Positions 56,211 to 64,000 of a stretch of 64,000 bases of DNA are shown in pieces. The notes beneath the pieces were generated by a model, which worked only from the letters and a program-made list of their open reading frames with translations, made no database searches and was not told the DNA's origin. The translations under genes were made by a program, and so were the position numbers. The stretch is from NCBI RefSeq assembly GCF_004327285.1, contig NZ_QJUI01000013.1, positions 124,001 to 188,000 of the forward strand, written 5' to 3'. Within the stretch, counting starts at the first letter, position 1, and each line of letters opens with the position of its first letter. This DNA is from Phytopseudomonas daroniae. GTDB lineage: Bacteria > Pseudomonadota > Gammaproteobacteria > Pseudomonadales > Pseudomonadaceae.

Positions 56211-57950
56211 ATGAATGTGCTGATCATTACCGCCTGTCCCAACGGCCAGGTCACCAGCGTACTGTGCTCGCGCTTGCTGCAGGCGGCGGCCCAGCGGCTG
56301 GGCTGGTCGACTCAGGTTGAAGTGCATGATCCCAGGGCGATCGGTTCGCCTCTGAGCGAAACCGATATCGCGGCGGCCGAACTGGTGCTGGTGGTCAAGA
56401 CTGGTGAGCTGGATCTGCAGCGTTTCGTCGGCAAGCGCGTGGTGCAGTCCACGCCGTCCGAGGCGCTGACGGATCCACGGCAGTTTCTGCTGGCCGCTGC
56501 CGAGCAGGCGCAGGTTCTGGAAAACGCTGCGCCGGTGGTCGCTGACTCGGCTGGCAAGCCGAAACTTGTGGCGATCACCGCGTGCCCGACGGGCGTTGCC
56601 CACACCTTCATGGCGGCCGAAGCGCTGCAGCAGGCTGCCGAGCAATTGGGATTCGAACTGAAAGTGGAAACCCGAGGTTCGGTTGGCGCGCGAAACCTGC
56701 TCGATGATGCAAGCATCGCCGCCGCCGATGTGGTGCTGTTGGCCACCGATATCGAAGTCGAGACCGAGCGTTTCGCTGGCAAGAAAGTCTATCGCTGCGG
56801 AACCGGCGTCGCCTTGAAACAACCGAAGCAAACCCTGCAGAAGGCTCTGGCCGAGGGTGTGCCGCTACAGGGTGCAGCAGGGCAGCTCCAGAATGCTGAG
56901 ACCGGCAAGGCCGGCAGCAAGAGCGGCCCCTACAAGCACCTGCTGACTGGCGTGTCGTTCATGTTGCCGATGGTGGTAGCCGGGGGGCTGTTGATCGCCT
57001 TGTCCTTCGTGTTCGGTATCGAGGCGTTCAAGCAGGAGGGCACCCTGCCTGCCGCGCTGATGAAGATCGGTGGCGAAGCGGCTTTCGCCCTGATGATTCC
57101 GGTGCTGGCCGGTTACATCGCCTACTCGATCGCTGACCGTCCGGGGCTGGCGCCCGGGATGATCGGTGGCATGTTGGCCAGTGCCCTCGATACCGGTTTC
57201 CTGGGTGGCATCATTGCTGGCTTCCTGGCCGGTTATCTGGCCAAAGGCCTGAATCGCTGGTTGCGCCTGCCACAGAGCGTCGAGGCGCTGAAGCCGATCC
57301 TGCTGATACCGTTACTGGCCAGCTTGGTCACGGGCCTGGCGATGATCTATGTGATCGGCACCCCGGTCGCCGGGATCATGGCGGCGCTGGAAGTCTTCCT
57401 GCAGAACATGGGCACCACCAACGCGATCCTGCTCGGTCTGCTGCTTGGCGGCATGATGTGTGTGGATCTTGGTGGGCCGATCAACAAGGCGGCCTATGCG
57501 TTTTCCGTTGGCCTGCTGGCATCGCAGAGCTATGCGCCGATGGCCGCGACCATGGCCGCCGGTATGGTGCCGCCCATCGGCATGGCCATCGCCACCGTTC
57601 TGGCACGCCGCAAGTTCAACCAGACCGAGCGCGAGGCGGGCAAGGCGGCAGGCATACTGGGGCTGTGCTTCATCTCCGAGGGGGCGATCCCCTTCGCGGC
57701 AAAGGATCCGCTGCGGGTCATTCCGGCGAGCATCGCCGGTGGCGCACTGACCGGTGCGCTATCGATGTACTTCGGTTGCAAGCTGATGGCACCACACGGC
57801 GGGCTATTCGTACTGCTGATCCCCAATGCGATCAATCATGCGCTGCTGTATCTGCTGGCTATCATAGCGGGCAGTCTGGTGACCGGCGTGGTCTACGCGC
57901 TGATCAAGCGTCCCGAGTTCGAGCCATTGACCGTCGCCGCCAAGGCCTGA
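56211..57950 (+). CDS. fruA: Fructose-specific PTS enzyme IIBC FruA
   Basis: The 579-residue protein has two N-terminal IIB-like segments, the second with the phosphocysteine motif ITACPTGVAHTFMAAEAL, and a C-terminal IIC permease of about 340 residues (LLTGVSFMLPMVVAGGLLIALSF, GMMCVDLGGPINKAAYAF, FISEGAIPFAAKDP). The first segment has ITACPNGQVTSVLCSRLLQ in the same place. It imports fructose as fructose-1-phosphate. It is 15 bases downstream of fruK. Confidence 0.96.
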   Translation: MNVLIITACPNGQVTSVLCSRLLQAAAQRLGWSTQVEVHDPRAIGSPLSETDIAAAELVLVVKTGELDLQRFVGKRVVQSTPSEALTDPRQFLLAAAEQAQVLENAAPVVADSAGKPKLVAITACPTGVAHTFMAAEALQQAAEQLGFELKVETRGSVGARNLLDDASIAAADVVLLATDIEVETERFAGKKVYRCGTGVALKQPKQTLQKALAEGVPLQGAAGQLQNAETGKAGSKSGPYKHLLTGVSFMLPMVVAGGLLIALSFVFGIEAFKQEGTLPAALMKIGGEAAFALMIPVLAGYIAYSIADRPGLAPGMIGGMLASALDTGFLGGIIAGFLAGYLAKGLNRWLRLPQSVEALKPILLIPLLASLVTGLAMIYVIGTPVAGIMAALEVFLQNMGTTNAILLGLLLGGMMCVDLGGPINKAAYAFSVGLLASQSYAPMAATMAAGMVPPIGMAIATVLARRKFNQTEREAGKAAGILGLCFISEGAIPFAAKDPLRVIPASIAGGALTGALSMYFGCKLMAPHGGLFVLLIPNAINHALLYLLAIIAGSLVTGVVYALIKRPEFEPLTVAAKA

Positions 57951-57958
57951 AAAAGCAG

Positions 57959-57986
57959 CGGCCCGACATGCAGGCATGTCGGGCCG
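57959..57986. terminator. Bidirectional terminator between fruA and vfr
   Basis: CGGCCCGACATGC-AG-GCATGTCGGGCCG is a 13-base perfect stem between convergent genes. An A-rich run precedes it on the fruA side, giving T residues for vfr transcription on the other strand. Confidence 0.85.
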
Positions 57987-58009
57987 TTGAGCACTTCGAG
58001 CCTGGACGT

Positions 58010-58654
58010 TCAGCGGGTGCCGAACACCACCATGGTCTTGCCTTTGACGTGCACCAGGCCCTGTTCTTCCAGGGCTTTGAGTACACGGCCGACCATCTCT
58101 CGCGAGCAGCCAACGATGCGGCCGATTTCCTGGCGGGTGATCTTGATCTGCATGCCATCCGGGTGGGTCATCGCATCCGGCTGTTTGCAAAGATCGAGCA
58201 GGGTACGGGCAACGCGACCGGTGACATCGAGAAACGCCAGATCACCCACCTTGCGGGTGGTGTTGCGCAGCCGCTCGGCCATCTGCGTGCCCAGGGCGAA
58301 GAGGATGTCCGGATCCTGCTGGGTCAGTTCGCGGAACTTGGTGTAGCTCAGTTCCGCGACTTCGCATTCGGTCTTGGCCCGAACCCAGGCGCTGCGCTCC
58401 TTCTCCACGCCATCCTTGCCAAACAGGCCCATCTCGCCGAAGAAATCTCCCGGGTTGAGGTAGGCGATGATCATCTCGCGGCCATCATCGTCTTCGATCA
58501 GGATGGTGACCGAACCCTTGACGATGAAATACAGCGTTTCGCTGCGATCACCTGCATAAATGATGGTGCTCTTGGCCGTATAGCGACGGCGATGACAATG
58601 AGCGAGAAGTTTGTCGAGGTTTTTGACTTTGGGGGTAAGGGTAATAGCGACCAT
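58010..58654 (-). CDS. vfr: Virulence factor regulator Vfr (CRP family)
   Basis: The ATG at 58654 gives 214 residues with a cyclic-nucleotide-binding domain (about 20-120; [35 protein letters not shown]) and a CRP-type helix-turn-helix near the C-terminus ([20 protein letters not shown]). Vfr is the Pseudomonas cAMP receptor protein controlling virulence, twitching and quorum-sensing genes. The in-frame ATG at 58792 would add 46 non-family residues. In P. aeruginosa vfr directly follows trpC; here it follows the fruA block. Confidence 0.95.
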   Translation of the reverse strand: MVAITLTPKVKNLDKLLAHCHRRRYTAKSTIIYAGDRSETLYFIVKGSVTILIEDDDGREMIIAYLNPGDFFGEMGLFGKDGVEKERSAWVRAKTECEVAELSYTKFRELTQQDPDILFALGTQMAERLRNTTRKVGDLAFLDVTGRVARTLLDLCKQPDAMTHPDGMQIKITRQEIGRIVGCSREMVGRVLKALEEQGLVHVKGKTMVVFGTR

Positions 58655-59066
58655 GCCTGAGTCCCGAATATAGAAAAATAAGCCTGTGACAGGCGTAAGT
58701 AGGTGACGCTGTCCAGACCCAAGTGCTTGACTATCTCGCAAGGCAGATGCCAGCTCTAGTGCGGGAAATGCTTGGCCTCGCCATGAAAGCAAAGGAGCCT
58801 TACATTTTCAGCAGAAGATGATGCATGCAATACGTTGGAGTCGGTAGCGCTCTGGTTGAGTATCTTGTTCTTATCAACGGTGTCGTACCTTGAAGTCAAT
58901 GATTGTGCCACTAATTCGGCATCATCATGGACAGGTGATACCTGCCGACGGTCTGTTTTGTGAGGCATGGCACGTTCCGCCTGAGAACCATAGCAGCATC
59001 TACCGCTGCCGCTGGAAAAGCCACCCTGTGATAAGCTTCCAGCCTTTCAGCAAAGGAGCAGCACCG
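58655..59066. other. Divergent intergenic region between vfr and the OsmC gene
   Basis: No supported gene lies here. Small frames such as 58756-58968 on the minus strand have no family features. The vfr and OsmC promoters must lie in it, but I did not find a consensus CRP/Vfr palindrome. The AT-rich part at about 58790-58890 is the likely promoter zone. Confidence 0.5.
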
Positions 59067-59492
59067 ATGAAAGCGCGCGTTCAATGGGCAGGCGAAGCGC
59101 TGTTTCTAGGCGAGTCAGGCAGCGGTCACGCAGTCGTGATGGACGGGCCGCCGGAAAATGGCGGCCGCAATCTGGGTGTGCGCCCTATGGAGATGTTGCT
59201 GATCGGCCTGGGTGGCTGCAGCAATTTCGATGTGGTGAGCATCCTCAAGAAATCCCGCCAGCCGGTTGAAAGCTGTGAGGCGTTTCTCGAAGCCGAGCGT
59301 GCGACCGAGGATCCCAAGGTCTTCACCAGGATCCACCTGCATTTCGTGGTGAAGGGGCGCGGTCTGAAAGAGGCTCAGGTCAAACGTGCGGTGGAGCTCT
59401 CTGCCGAGAAGTACTGTTCGGCCTCGATCATGCTGGGCCGTGCCGGCGTGGAAATCACTCACGATTACGAAATCGTCGAACTGGGTGCTTGA
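59067..59492 (+). CDS. OsmC family protein (YhfA-like)
   Basis: The 141-residue protein has the OsmC fold with two conserved cysteines in IGLGGCSNFDVVSILKKSRQ and SAEKYCSASIML. This places it in the OsmC/YhfA group linked to peroxide or thiol stress. The ATG follows GCAAAGGAGCAGCACC. It is followed by a palindromic terminator and convergent coq7. Confidence 0.9.
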   Translation: MKARVQWAGEALFLGESGSGHAVVMDGPPENGGRNLGVRPMEMLLIGLGGCSNFDVVSILKKSRQPVESCEAFLEAERATEDPKVFTRIHLHFVVKGRGLKEAQVKRAVELSAEKYCSASIMLGRAGVEITHDYEIVELGA

Positions 59493-59497
59493 AGCAA

Positions 59498-59521
59498 AAG
59501 GGCGATCCATGGATCGCCCTT
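59498..59521. terminator. Bidirectional terminator between the OsmC gene and coq7
   Basis: AAGGGCGATCCATGGATCGC with CCTT at its end is a perfect palindrome of 24 bases between convergent genes. Confidence 0.8.
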
Positions 59522-59531
59522 CGAGCACGCT

Positions 59532-60179
59532 TCAAATCCGATAGGTGGTCTTGGTCATGACCTTGGATAGCAGCGTCATGCCCAGTTTGACCGGCGCCGG
59601 AAAGCGCGCGCCACCGGCATCCAGCGCACTGTTGGCGTGTGCCTGTTCATCGTCACGCATCTGTTCGAGGATAGCTCTGGATTTGCCGTCCTCTTCGGGG
59701 ATCTGCTCCAGGTGTTCTTCCAGGTGCTTGACCACCTGATCCTCGGTCGCCGCGACGAAACCCAGGCTGACCCGGTCGCTGACCAGACCGGCCACGGCGC
59801 CAACGCCGAACGACAATCCGTAGAACAGCGGATTCAGCACGCTCGGGTGGCTACCCAACTGGCGAATGCGTTGTTCGCACCAGGCCAGATGATCGACTTC
59901 CTCATCCGCCGCATGCTCCATGGCCGCGCGAACCCGCGGCAGCTTGGCGGTTAGTGCCTGTCCCTGGTACAGCGCTTGAGCGCAGACTTCCCCGGTATGG
60001 TTGATGCGCATCAGGCCCGCGATGTGGCGGGTTTGCTGCTCATCGAGCTCTGCTTCGGGTTCGACGATGGCAGGCGAGGGGCGACTCGGTTGGCCGCTGA
60101 AGGGCAGCAGCGTACGCAGCGCCATATCGGCTTGCAGCAGCAGGCGGTCGACGGGCGAATAATGGCGGTCGTTGGCCAT
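59532..60179 (-). CDS. coq7: 3-demethoxyubiquinol 3-hydroxylase Coq7
   Basis: The 215-residue diiron protein has ligands in the repeated helices: [47 protein letters not shown] and [15 protein letters not shown]. It catalyses the last hydroxylation in ubiquinone biosynthesis in pseudomonads that lack UbiF. It is divergent from the AAA ATPase gene. Confidence 0.95.
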   Translation of the reverse strand: MANDRHYSPVDRLLLQADMALRTLLPFSGQPSRPSPAIVEPEAELDEQQTRHIAGLMRINHTGEVCAQALYQGQALTAKLPRVRAAMEHAADEEVDHLAWCEQRIRQLGSHPSVLNPLFYGLSFGVGAVAGLVSDRVSLGFVAATEDQVVKHLEEHLEQIPEEDGKSRAILEQMRDDEQAHANSALDAGGARFPAPVKLGMTLLSKVMTKTTYRI

Positions 60180-60359
60180 GGAGCTTCTCCGGCGAGGACA
60201 TGAGCGGGCAGTTTACCGCAAATGGTCTGTCGTGTTCGGCGGGCTGGCGGCGGCATCGATCCGCAAACGTGTCCTGCATCTCCTGTTATGTATCCAGTGC
60301 TTGCCCGGCGTCGCTATGGGCGGGAGTATTGAGTTGCCTCTGGGGCATAAGGAGCTGCT

Positions 60360-61841
60360 GTGAAGAACGATATTCACGATCTGGGGTTGGTTCTGGATTC
60401 CAAGGTCAAACTGGTACTCATCGAATCATGGGATGAACGCCGGGTATTGGAGACCTTGACCAGCCTGGCGGTGCGCCGCGGCCTTGGCCTGTTCACCTGG
60501 TCGATCACCGAAGGACTGCTGCGCGCGGGCTTTGCGGGTGAGGCCTTCGCCGAGAGTGGCAGCCAGGAACCAGAGGCGGCGCTGCGCCTGATCAAGGCCG
60601 ATCCTCAGGCAAGTCTTTACGTGCTCTGCGACCTGCATCCCTTCCTCGTCGACAATCCCCGGCTGGTGCGCCTGCTCAAGGAAATCGCCATGGCCGATGG
60701 CAGCCAGGCGCCTACCGTGGTGCTGGTCTCCCACGCCTGCAAGTTGCCGCCGGAAGTGCAGCGTTACGCCGCGCGCTTCAGTCTGGCGCTGCCGAGCGAG
60801 GACGAGTTGCTGGGGATCGTCCGTGACGAGGCCACGCGCTGGAGTGAGCGCAACCGCAATCGTCGCGTGCGCACCGATAATCGCACTTTGCAGCAGGTAG
60901 TGAAGAACCTGCGCGGCATGAGTCACGCCGAAGCGCGGGTGCTGGCCCGCAACCTGATTTGCGACGATGGTGCCATCACCCAGGAAGACTTGCCGGAACT
61001 TAACAAGGCCAAGTTCGAACTGCTCGACCTCGATGGTGTGCTCAGTTACGAGTACGACACCGCACGCTTCGCCGATGTCGGCGGCCTGAGCAATCTCAAG
61101 CGCTGGCTCGGCGAGCGGCAGCGGATTTTCTTCGAAGGTGAAGGTGTCGACCTACCCAAGGGCGTGCTGCTGGTTGGCGTGCAGGGCTCGGGCAAGAGCC
61201 TCGCCGCCAAGGCTGTGGCAGGTTTGTGGGGCTTGCCGCTGCTGCGTCTGGATTTTGCCTGCCTGTACAACAAGTTCTTCGGAGAAACCGAGCGCAACCT
61301 GCGTGAAGCACTGAAGCTGGCCGAGCAGATGTCGCCCTGCGTGTTGTGGGTCGACGAAATCGAGAAGGGGTTGGCCAGTGGTGATCAGGATGGCGGGGTC
61401 AGCCAGCGGGTACTCGGTACGCTGCTGACCTGGATGGCCGAGCGCAAGTCATCGGTGTTCATGGTCGCCACTGCCAACGTCATCGGTCGCCTGCCGCCGG
61501 AGCTGGTTCGCAAAGGGCGTTTCGATGAGCTGTTCTTTGTCGATCTGCCGGAGACGGAAATCCGCGCGGAGATTTTCCGCATCCACCTGCAACGCCGCGA
61601 GTTGGACGCCTCTGCATTCGACCTTGCCCAGTTGGCCACGGCCAGCGCCGGTTTCTCCGGGGCGGAGATCGAACAGGTGGTGGTCAGCGCGCTGTATGCC
61701 GCTCAGGCGCAGCAGCAATCGGTCGACCATGGATTGCTGCTGCGCGGTATTCAGGCCACGTCACCTTTGTCGGTGATCATGGCCGAACCGCTGGCGGAGC
61801 TGCGTGCATGGGCGCGCGGGCGTACGGTCAGCGCGAACTGA
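60360..61841 (+). CDS. AAA family ATPase (Ycf46-like)
   Basis: The 493-residue protein begins with GTG after CATAAGGAGCTGCT. Its C-terminal half has the AAA module: Walker A LVGVQGSGKSLAAKAVAG, Walker B CVLWVDEIEKG, sensor-1 FMVATANVIGRLP and arginine finger ELVRKGRFDELFFVDLP. The N-terminal half (about 1-230) is the variable region typical of Ycf46-like bacterial ATPases. Function is not known; relatives have been linked to inorganic-carbon uptake in cyanobacteria. It is convergent with the SDR gene. Confidence 0.85.
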   Translation: MKNDIHDLGLVLDSKVKLVLIESWDERRVLETLTSLAVRRGLGLFTWSITEGLLRAGFAGEAFAESGSQEPEAALRLIKADPQASLYVLCDLHPFLVDNPRLVRLLKEIAMADGSQAPTVVLVSHACKLPPEVQRYAARFSLALPSEDELLGIVRDEATRWSERNRNRRVRTDNRTLQQVVKNLRGMSHAEARVLARNLICDDGAITQEDLPELNKAKFELLDLDGVLSYEYDTARFADVGGLSNLKRWLGERQRIFFEGEGVDLPKGVLLVGVQGSGKSLAAKAVAGLWGLPLLRLDFACLYNKFFGETERNLREALKLAEQMSPCVLWVDEIEKGLASGDQDGGVSQRVLGTLLTWMAERKSSVFMVATANVIGRLPPELVRKGRFDELFFVDLPETEIRAEIFRIHLQRRELDASAFDLAQLATASAGFSGAEIEQVVVSALYAAQAQQQSVDHGLLLRGIQATSPLSVIMAEPLAELRAWARGRTVSAN

Positions 61842-61850
61842 CTGAGCGGA

Positions 61851-62639
61851 TCAGGCGCGGCCAAAGCGTCGGTTAAGCCGTGCCGCGAAGCGGCGCACCA
61901 GCAGCCGTGGGAAGAACCGTGGTGCCAGGCTCAGCAGGCGGTTACGCCAGCCGGGAATGATGATTGCGCGGTTTTTCTCCAGGCCACGTACGGCGATAAG
62001 AGCGACCTCTTCGGCGCTCAGCATCAATTTGCCGTTTTCCAGTGCACTGGCGTCGAGGCTGGCATTGCGAAAGAACGCGCTGCGGGTTGGCCCTGGGCAC
62101 AGCACCGACACCTTGACCCCATAAGGTCGCAGCTCTTCGCGCAAACCTTCGGAGAAATGCAGTACGTAAGCCTTGCTCGCGTAGTAGTTGCTCATCCACG
62201 GTCCCGGCTGGAAGGCGACCACCGAAGCCACATTGAGAATCTGCCCGCTCCCACGTCCGGCCATTACCGTACCGATGGCGTGACACAGGCGCGCCAGTGC
62301 CAACACGTTGACTTCCAATAGCTCCTGTTCGCGGCTCCAGTCCTGAGCGACGAACGCGCCGGCACTGCCGAGGCCGGCGTTGTTCACCAGCAGCTCGATG
62401 ACCTGACCGTTCTGTTCCAGTTCATGCAGCAACCCGGAAAGCTGTAGCGGCTCACTGAGGTCGCAGACCCGGAACAGTACCTCGACGGAAAAACGCTGGG
62501 TCAGTTCAACGGCGATGCTTTCCAGGGCGTCGCGCTGGCGCGCGACCAGAATCAGGTTACGCCCCCGGCGTGCCAACGCTTCGGCCAAGGCAAGGCCGAT
62601 ACCACTGGAAGCACCCGTGACCAGGGCATAACGGGACAT
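61851..62639 (-). CDS. Short-chain dehydrogenase/reductase
   Basis: The 262-residue protein starts MSRYALVTGASSGIGLALAE with the glycine-rich cofactor motif TGASSGIG. It has the NNAG motif (LLVNNAGLGS), the catalytic serine in LNVASVVAF, and tyrosine/lysine in NYYASKAYVLHF. It is of the classical SDR type; the substrate is unknown. The in-frame ATG at 62726 is rejected because it precedes the family start. Confidence 0.9.
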   Translation of the reverse strand: MSRYALVTGASSGIGLALAEALARRGRNLILVARQRDALESIAVELTQRFSVEVLFRVCDLSEPLQLSGLLHELEQNGQVIELLVNNAGLGSAGAFVAQDWSREQELLEVNVLALARLCHAIGTVMAGRGSGQILNVASVVAFQPGPWMSNYYASKAYVLHFSEGLREELRPYGVKVSVLCPGPTRSAFFRNASLDASALENGKLMLSAEEVALIAVRGLEKNRAIIIPGWRNRLLSLAPRFFPRLLVRRFAARLNRRFGRA

Positions 62640-62753
62640 GGTGCTCTCCTGAAACTGTCCATGACGGGCGTATAGCCTATCCGCAACAAGCCTGTCGGTG
62701 CTGCAGTGACAACGTCGCCAGGACAAATAAATACAGTGCGAGGGGCTATAGCC

Positions 62754-63743
62754 CTACGTTCCGCTCACCATCTGGTCGAAGAACATGCCGAACATGGCCA
62801 GGATGGCGAAGCCGCTGAGGAACAGCATCAATAGGCCACCGATCATCAGCACCAGAAACAGGCCGGCCAGCAGATTGACTGCCAGGCTGTTGGGTGGCGG
62901 TTCCGGGCCGAAGCGATTGCTGCCGACTGTGCCGGGTACCACCAGCATGATGATCCAGAACACGCTGTTGACGATCGGCACCAGGTTCAGCAGCCATAGC
63001 CAGCCAGTCCATCCCATGTCGTGCAGGCGCTGCACGCCGATCTGTACGCTGATGACCAGCATGCCGATACTGGCGCCGATGATGAGAATACCGCCCAGGG
63101 TTTCCGACAGCAGGGTGACGGCGGACAGCGCGGCTATGACGACAGCGAAGGCGCACATCAGCACCAGCGACCAGGCCAGGTAGCGCATACGACCGATGCG
63201 CCCCCTGAACGAGGTGACTTTCAGCTCGCCGACCTGGCCAGCATGCGCGTCGATATTGGCGCGGGGCGGCGTATAGGGTGTGGGCTGGGCCTCTGATGTG
63301 TTCGGAGCCGGCTGCGCCAACGTGCTTTCGGCGAGAATCGCCTGGCGGGCCAGATACTTCTCGATGATCACGCCACAGGCCGAGCATTCAGCCGCGGCGT
63401 CCTGCTGGTGGCCGCATTTCGGGCAATCCATCGACTGCAGAGCCTGCGCTGGGGGCGGAGCGCTGGCTGCCTTCTCCTCATCCGTTTCCACCAGACTCAG
63501 GGCAGCGGCCAGATCCGGCTCCTTGCGCGCTCGGGCGCCGGCACGCTGCAGAACGGTCAGGTACTGGTTGGCTTCGTCTTCTGCCAGGTCGCGCTTCAGG
63601 GCGATGGGCCCCCTGCCGAACAGTGTGTCGATGCGGGCGCGGTCGCTCTTGAACAGGCTGGCCAGATTGGCCTTGACCGTCTCCATCGAGGTGTCGGGCA
63701 TCAGGCTTCCATCGAAGACGATCTTGTAGCGGAGCTGGCTCAT
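62754..63743 (-). CDS. Zinc-ribbon and DUF805 membrane protein
   Basis: The 329-residue protein has an N-terminal cytosolic part (about 1-95), a four-cysteine zinc ribbon (DCPKCGHQQDAAAECSACGV, about 105-125), a short linker, and a C-terminal DUF805 domain with four membrane helices (about 185-315; FRGRIGRMRYLAWSLVLM, IGVQRLHDMGWTGWLWLL). Combined zinc-ribbon and DUF805 layouts occur in pseudomonads, with no known function. Confidence 0.82.
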   Translation of the reverse strand: MSQLRYKIVFDGSLMPDTSMETVKANLASLFKSDRARIDTLFGRGPIALKRDLAEDEANQYLTVLQRAGARARKEPDLAAALSLVETDEEKAASAPPPAQALQSMDCPKCGHQQDAAAECSACGVIIEKYLARQAILAESTLAQPAPNTSEAQPTPYTPPRANIDAHAGQVGELKVTSFRGRIGRMRYLAWSLVLMCAFAVVIAALSAVTLLSETLGGILIIGASIGMLVISVQIGVQRLHDMGWTGWLWLLNLVPIVNSVFWIIMLVVPGTVGSNRFGPEPPPNSLAVNLLAGLFLVLMIGGLLMLFLSGFAILAMFGMFFDQMVSGT

Positions 63744-63851
63744 GCGCGCATCCTTGTCTGCACGGGATAAAATTGGCAGAGACCCTATCCCGCCGTTTGG
63801 CTGTCGGCAAGTGGTGCGGGGTCATTTTCGCATGCCGCTGAGTGGTGGTTC

Positions 63852-64000
63852 TCAGCTTGCTGACAGCATCGATGCTAGGGCTCGCTGATACTCGCGATCC
63901 AGGTGCGTGATCAGCTCGCTTACCGAGGGCAGGTCATCGATTCCACCTACACCCTGGCCGGCCGACCATACGGTCTTCCATGCCTTGGCTTCCTGGTCGA
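63852..64000 (-). CDS. Nitronate monooxygenase, C-terminal end only
   Basis: The last 48 residues of a minus-strand gene are visible, ending at 63852 and cut by the right edge of the window. AWKTVWSAGQGVGGIDDLPSV is typical of the C-terminus of nitronate monooxygenase (2-nitropropane dioxygenase family). The rest, including the FMN-binding region, lies outside. Confidence 0.75.
   Translation of the reverse strand, partial: DQEAKAWKTVWSAGQGVGGIDDLPSVSELITHLDREYQRALASMLSAS

Noticed and set aside
53617..56831. Overlapping minus-strand open frames of 546 and 677 codons opposite fruB, fruK and fruA
   Set aside because: The plus-strand PTS proteins carry all catalytic motifs; the antisense frames have none.
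57458..58660. Plus-strand frame spanning the end of fruA and the antisense of vfr
   Set aside because: It runs through a terminator and two convergent genes in the wrong frame.
58655..59066. speD expected after the OsmC gene in P. aeruginosa order
   Set aside because: No S-adenosylmethionine decarboxylase sequence is seen; the OsmC gene is directly followed by coq7.

Overview
The window is chromosomal DNA from a Pseudomonas-type gammaproteobacterium. Supporting this are the high GC content, the gene order yeaH-prkA-glpE-apaH-apaG-rsmA-pdxA-surA-lptD-amgK-murU-djlA, a pyocin-type regulatory locus between trpE and trpGDC, and the nadC-ampD-ampE and vfr blocks. I infer the P. mendocina/pseudoalcaligenes group, but the sequence alone does not prove the species. 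No tRNA, rRNA or CRISPR array was seen.

1-16200: Housekeeping genes on the minus strand: stress kinase module prkA/yeaH, glpE-apaH-apaG, 16S rRNA methylase rsmA, pdxA, and the outer-membrane biogenesis pair surA/lptD. A complete group II intron (about 10593-13021) with a reverse transcriptase/maturase/HNH protein sits about 65 bp upstream of lptD, in the same orientation. Past it, the plus-strand amgK-murU-djlA block begins.

16200-32200: A DUF3530 protein, a two-component system (agtS/agtR type) and an ABC transporter with two paralogous binding proteins, probably for GABA/5-aminovalerate-like compounds. Next comes a PAS-sigma54 activator followed by an inverted repeat, a -24/-12 promoter and an operon of iron alcohol dehydrogenase, permease and semialdehyde dehydrogenase. 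I propose this operon handles a short omega-hydroxy acid such as 4-hydroxybutyrate.

32200-43260: rpe, gph, trpE, then an accessory island, then trpGDC. trpE and trpGDC are each preceded by a nearly identical Trp-rich leader peptide, so both are probably controlled by attenuation. The island (35.5-40.4 kb) holds PrtN-like and PrtR-like regulators, a small HTH protein, a holin, a leaderless GH5 cellulase-type glycosidase, a lambda-R-like endolysin and nested Rz/Rz1 spanins. It has no tail or structural genes. This is the most unusual part of the window: a damage-inducible lysis cassette that seems to carry an enzyme as cargo, resembling a holin/endolysin (type 10) release system.

43260-64000: nadC, a DUF1631 protein, ampD-ampE, tatD, an AsmA protein, fruR with the fruBKA fructose PTS and a clear FruR/Cra-type operator. 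Then vfr, an OsmC protein, coq7, a Ycf46-like AAA ATPase, a short-chain dehydrogenase, a zinc-ribbon DUF805 membrane protein and the end of a nitronate monooxygenase gene cut by the window edge.
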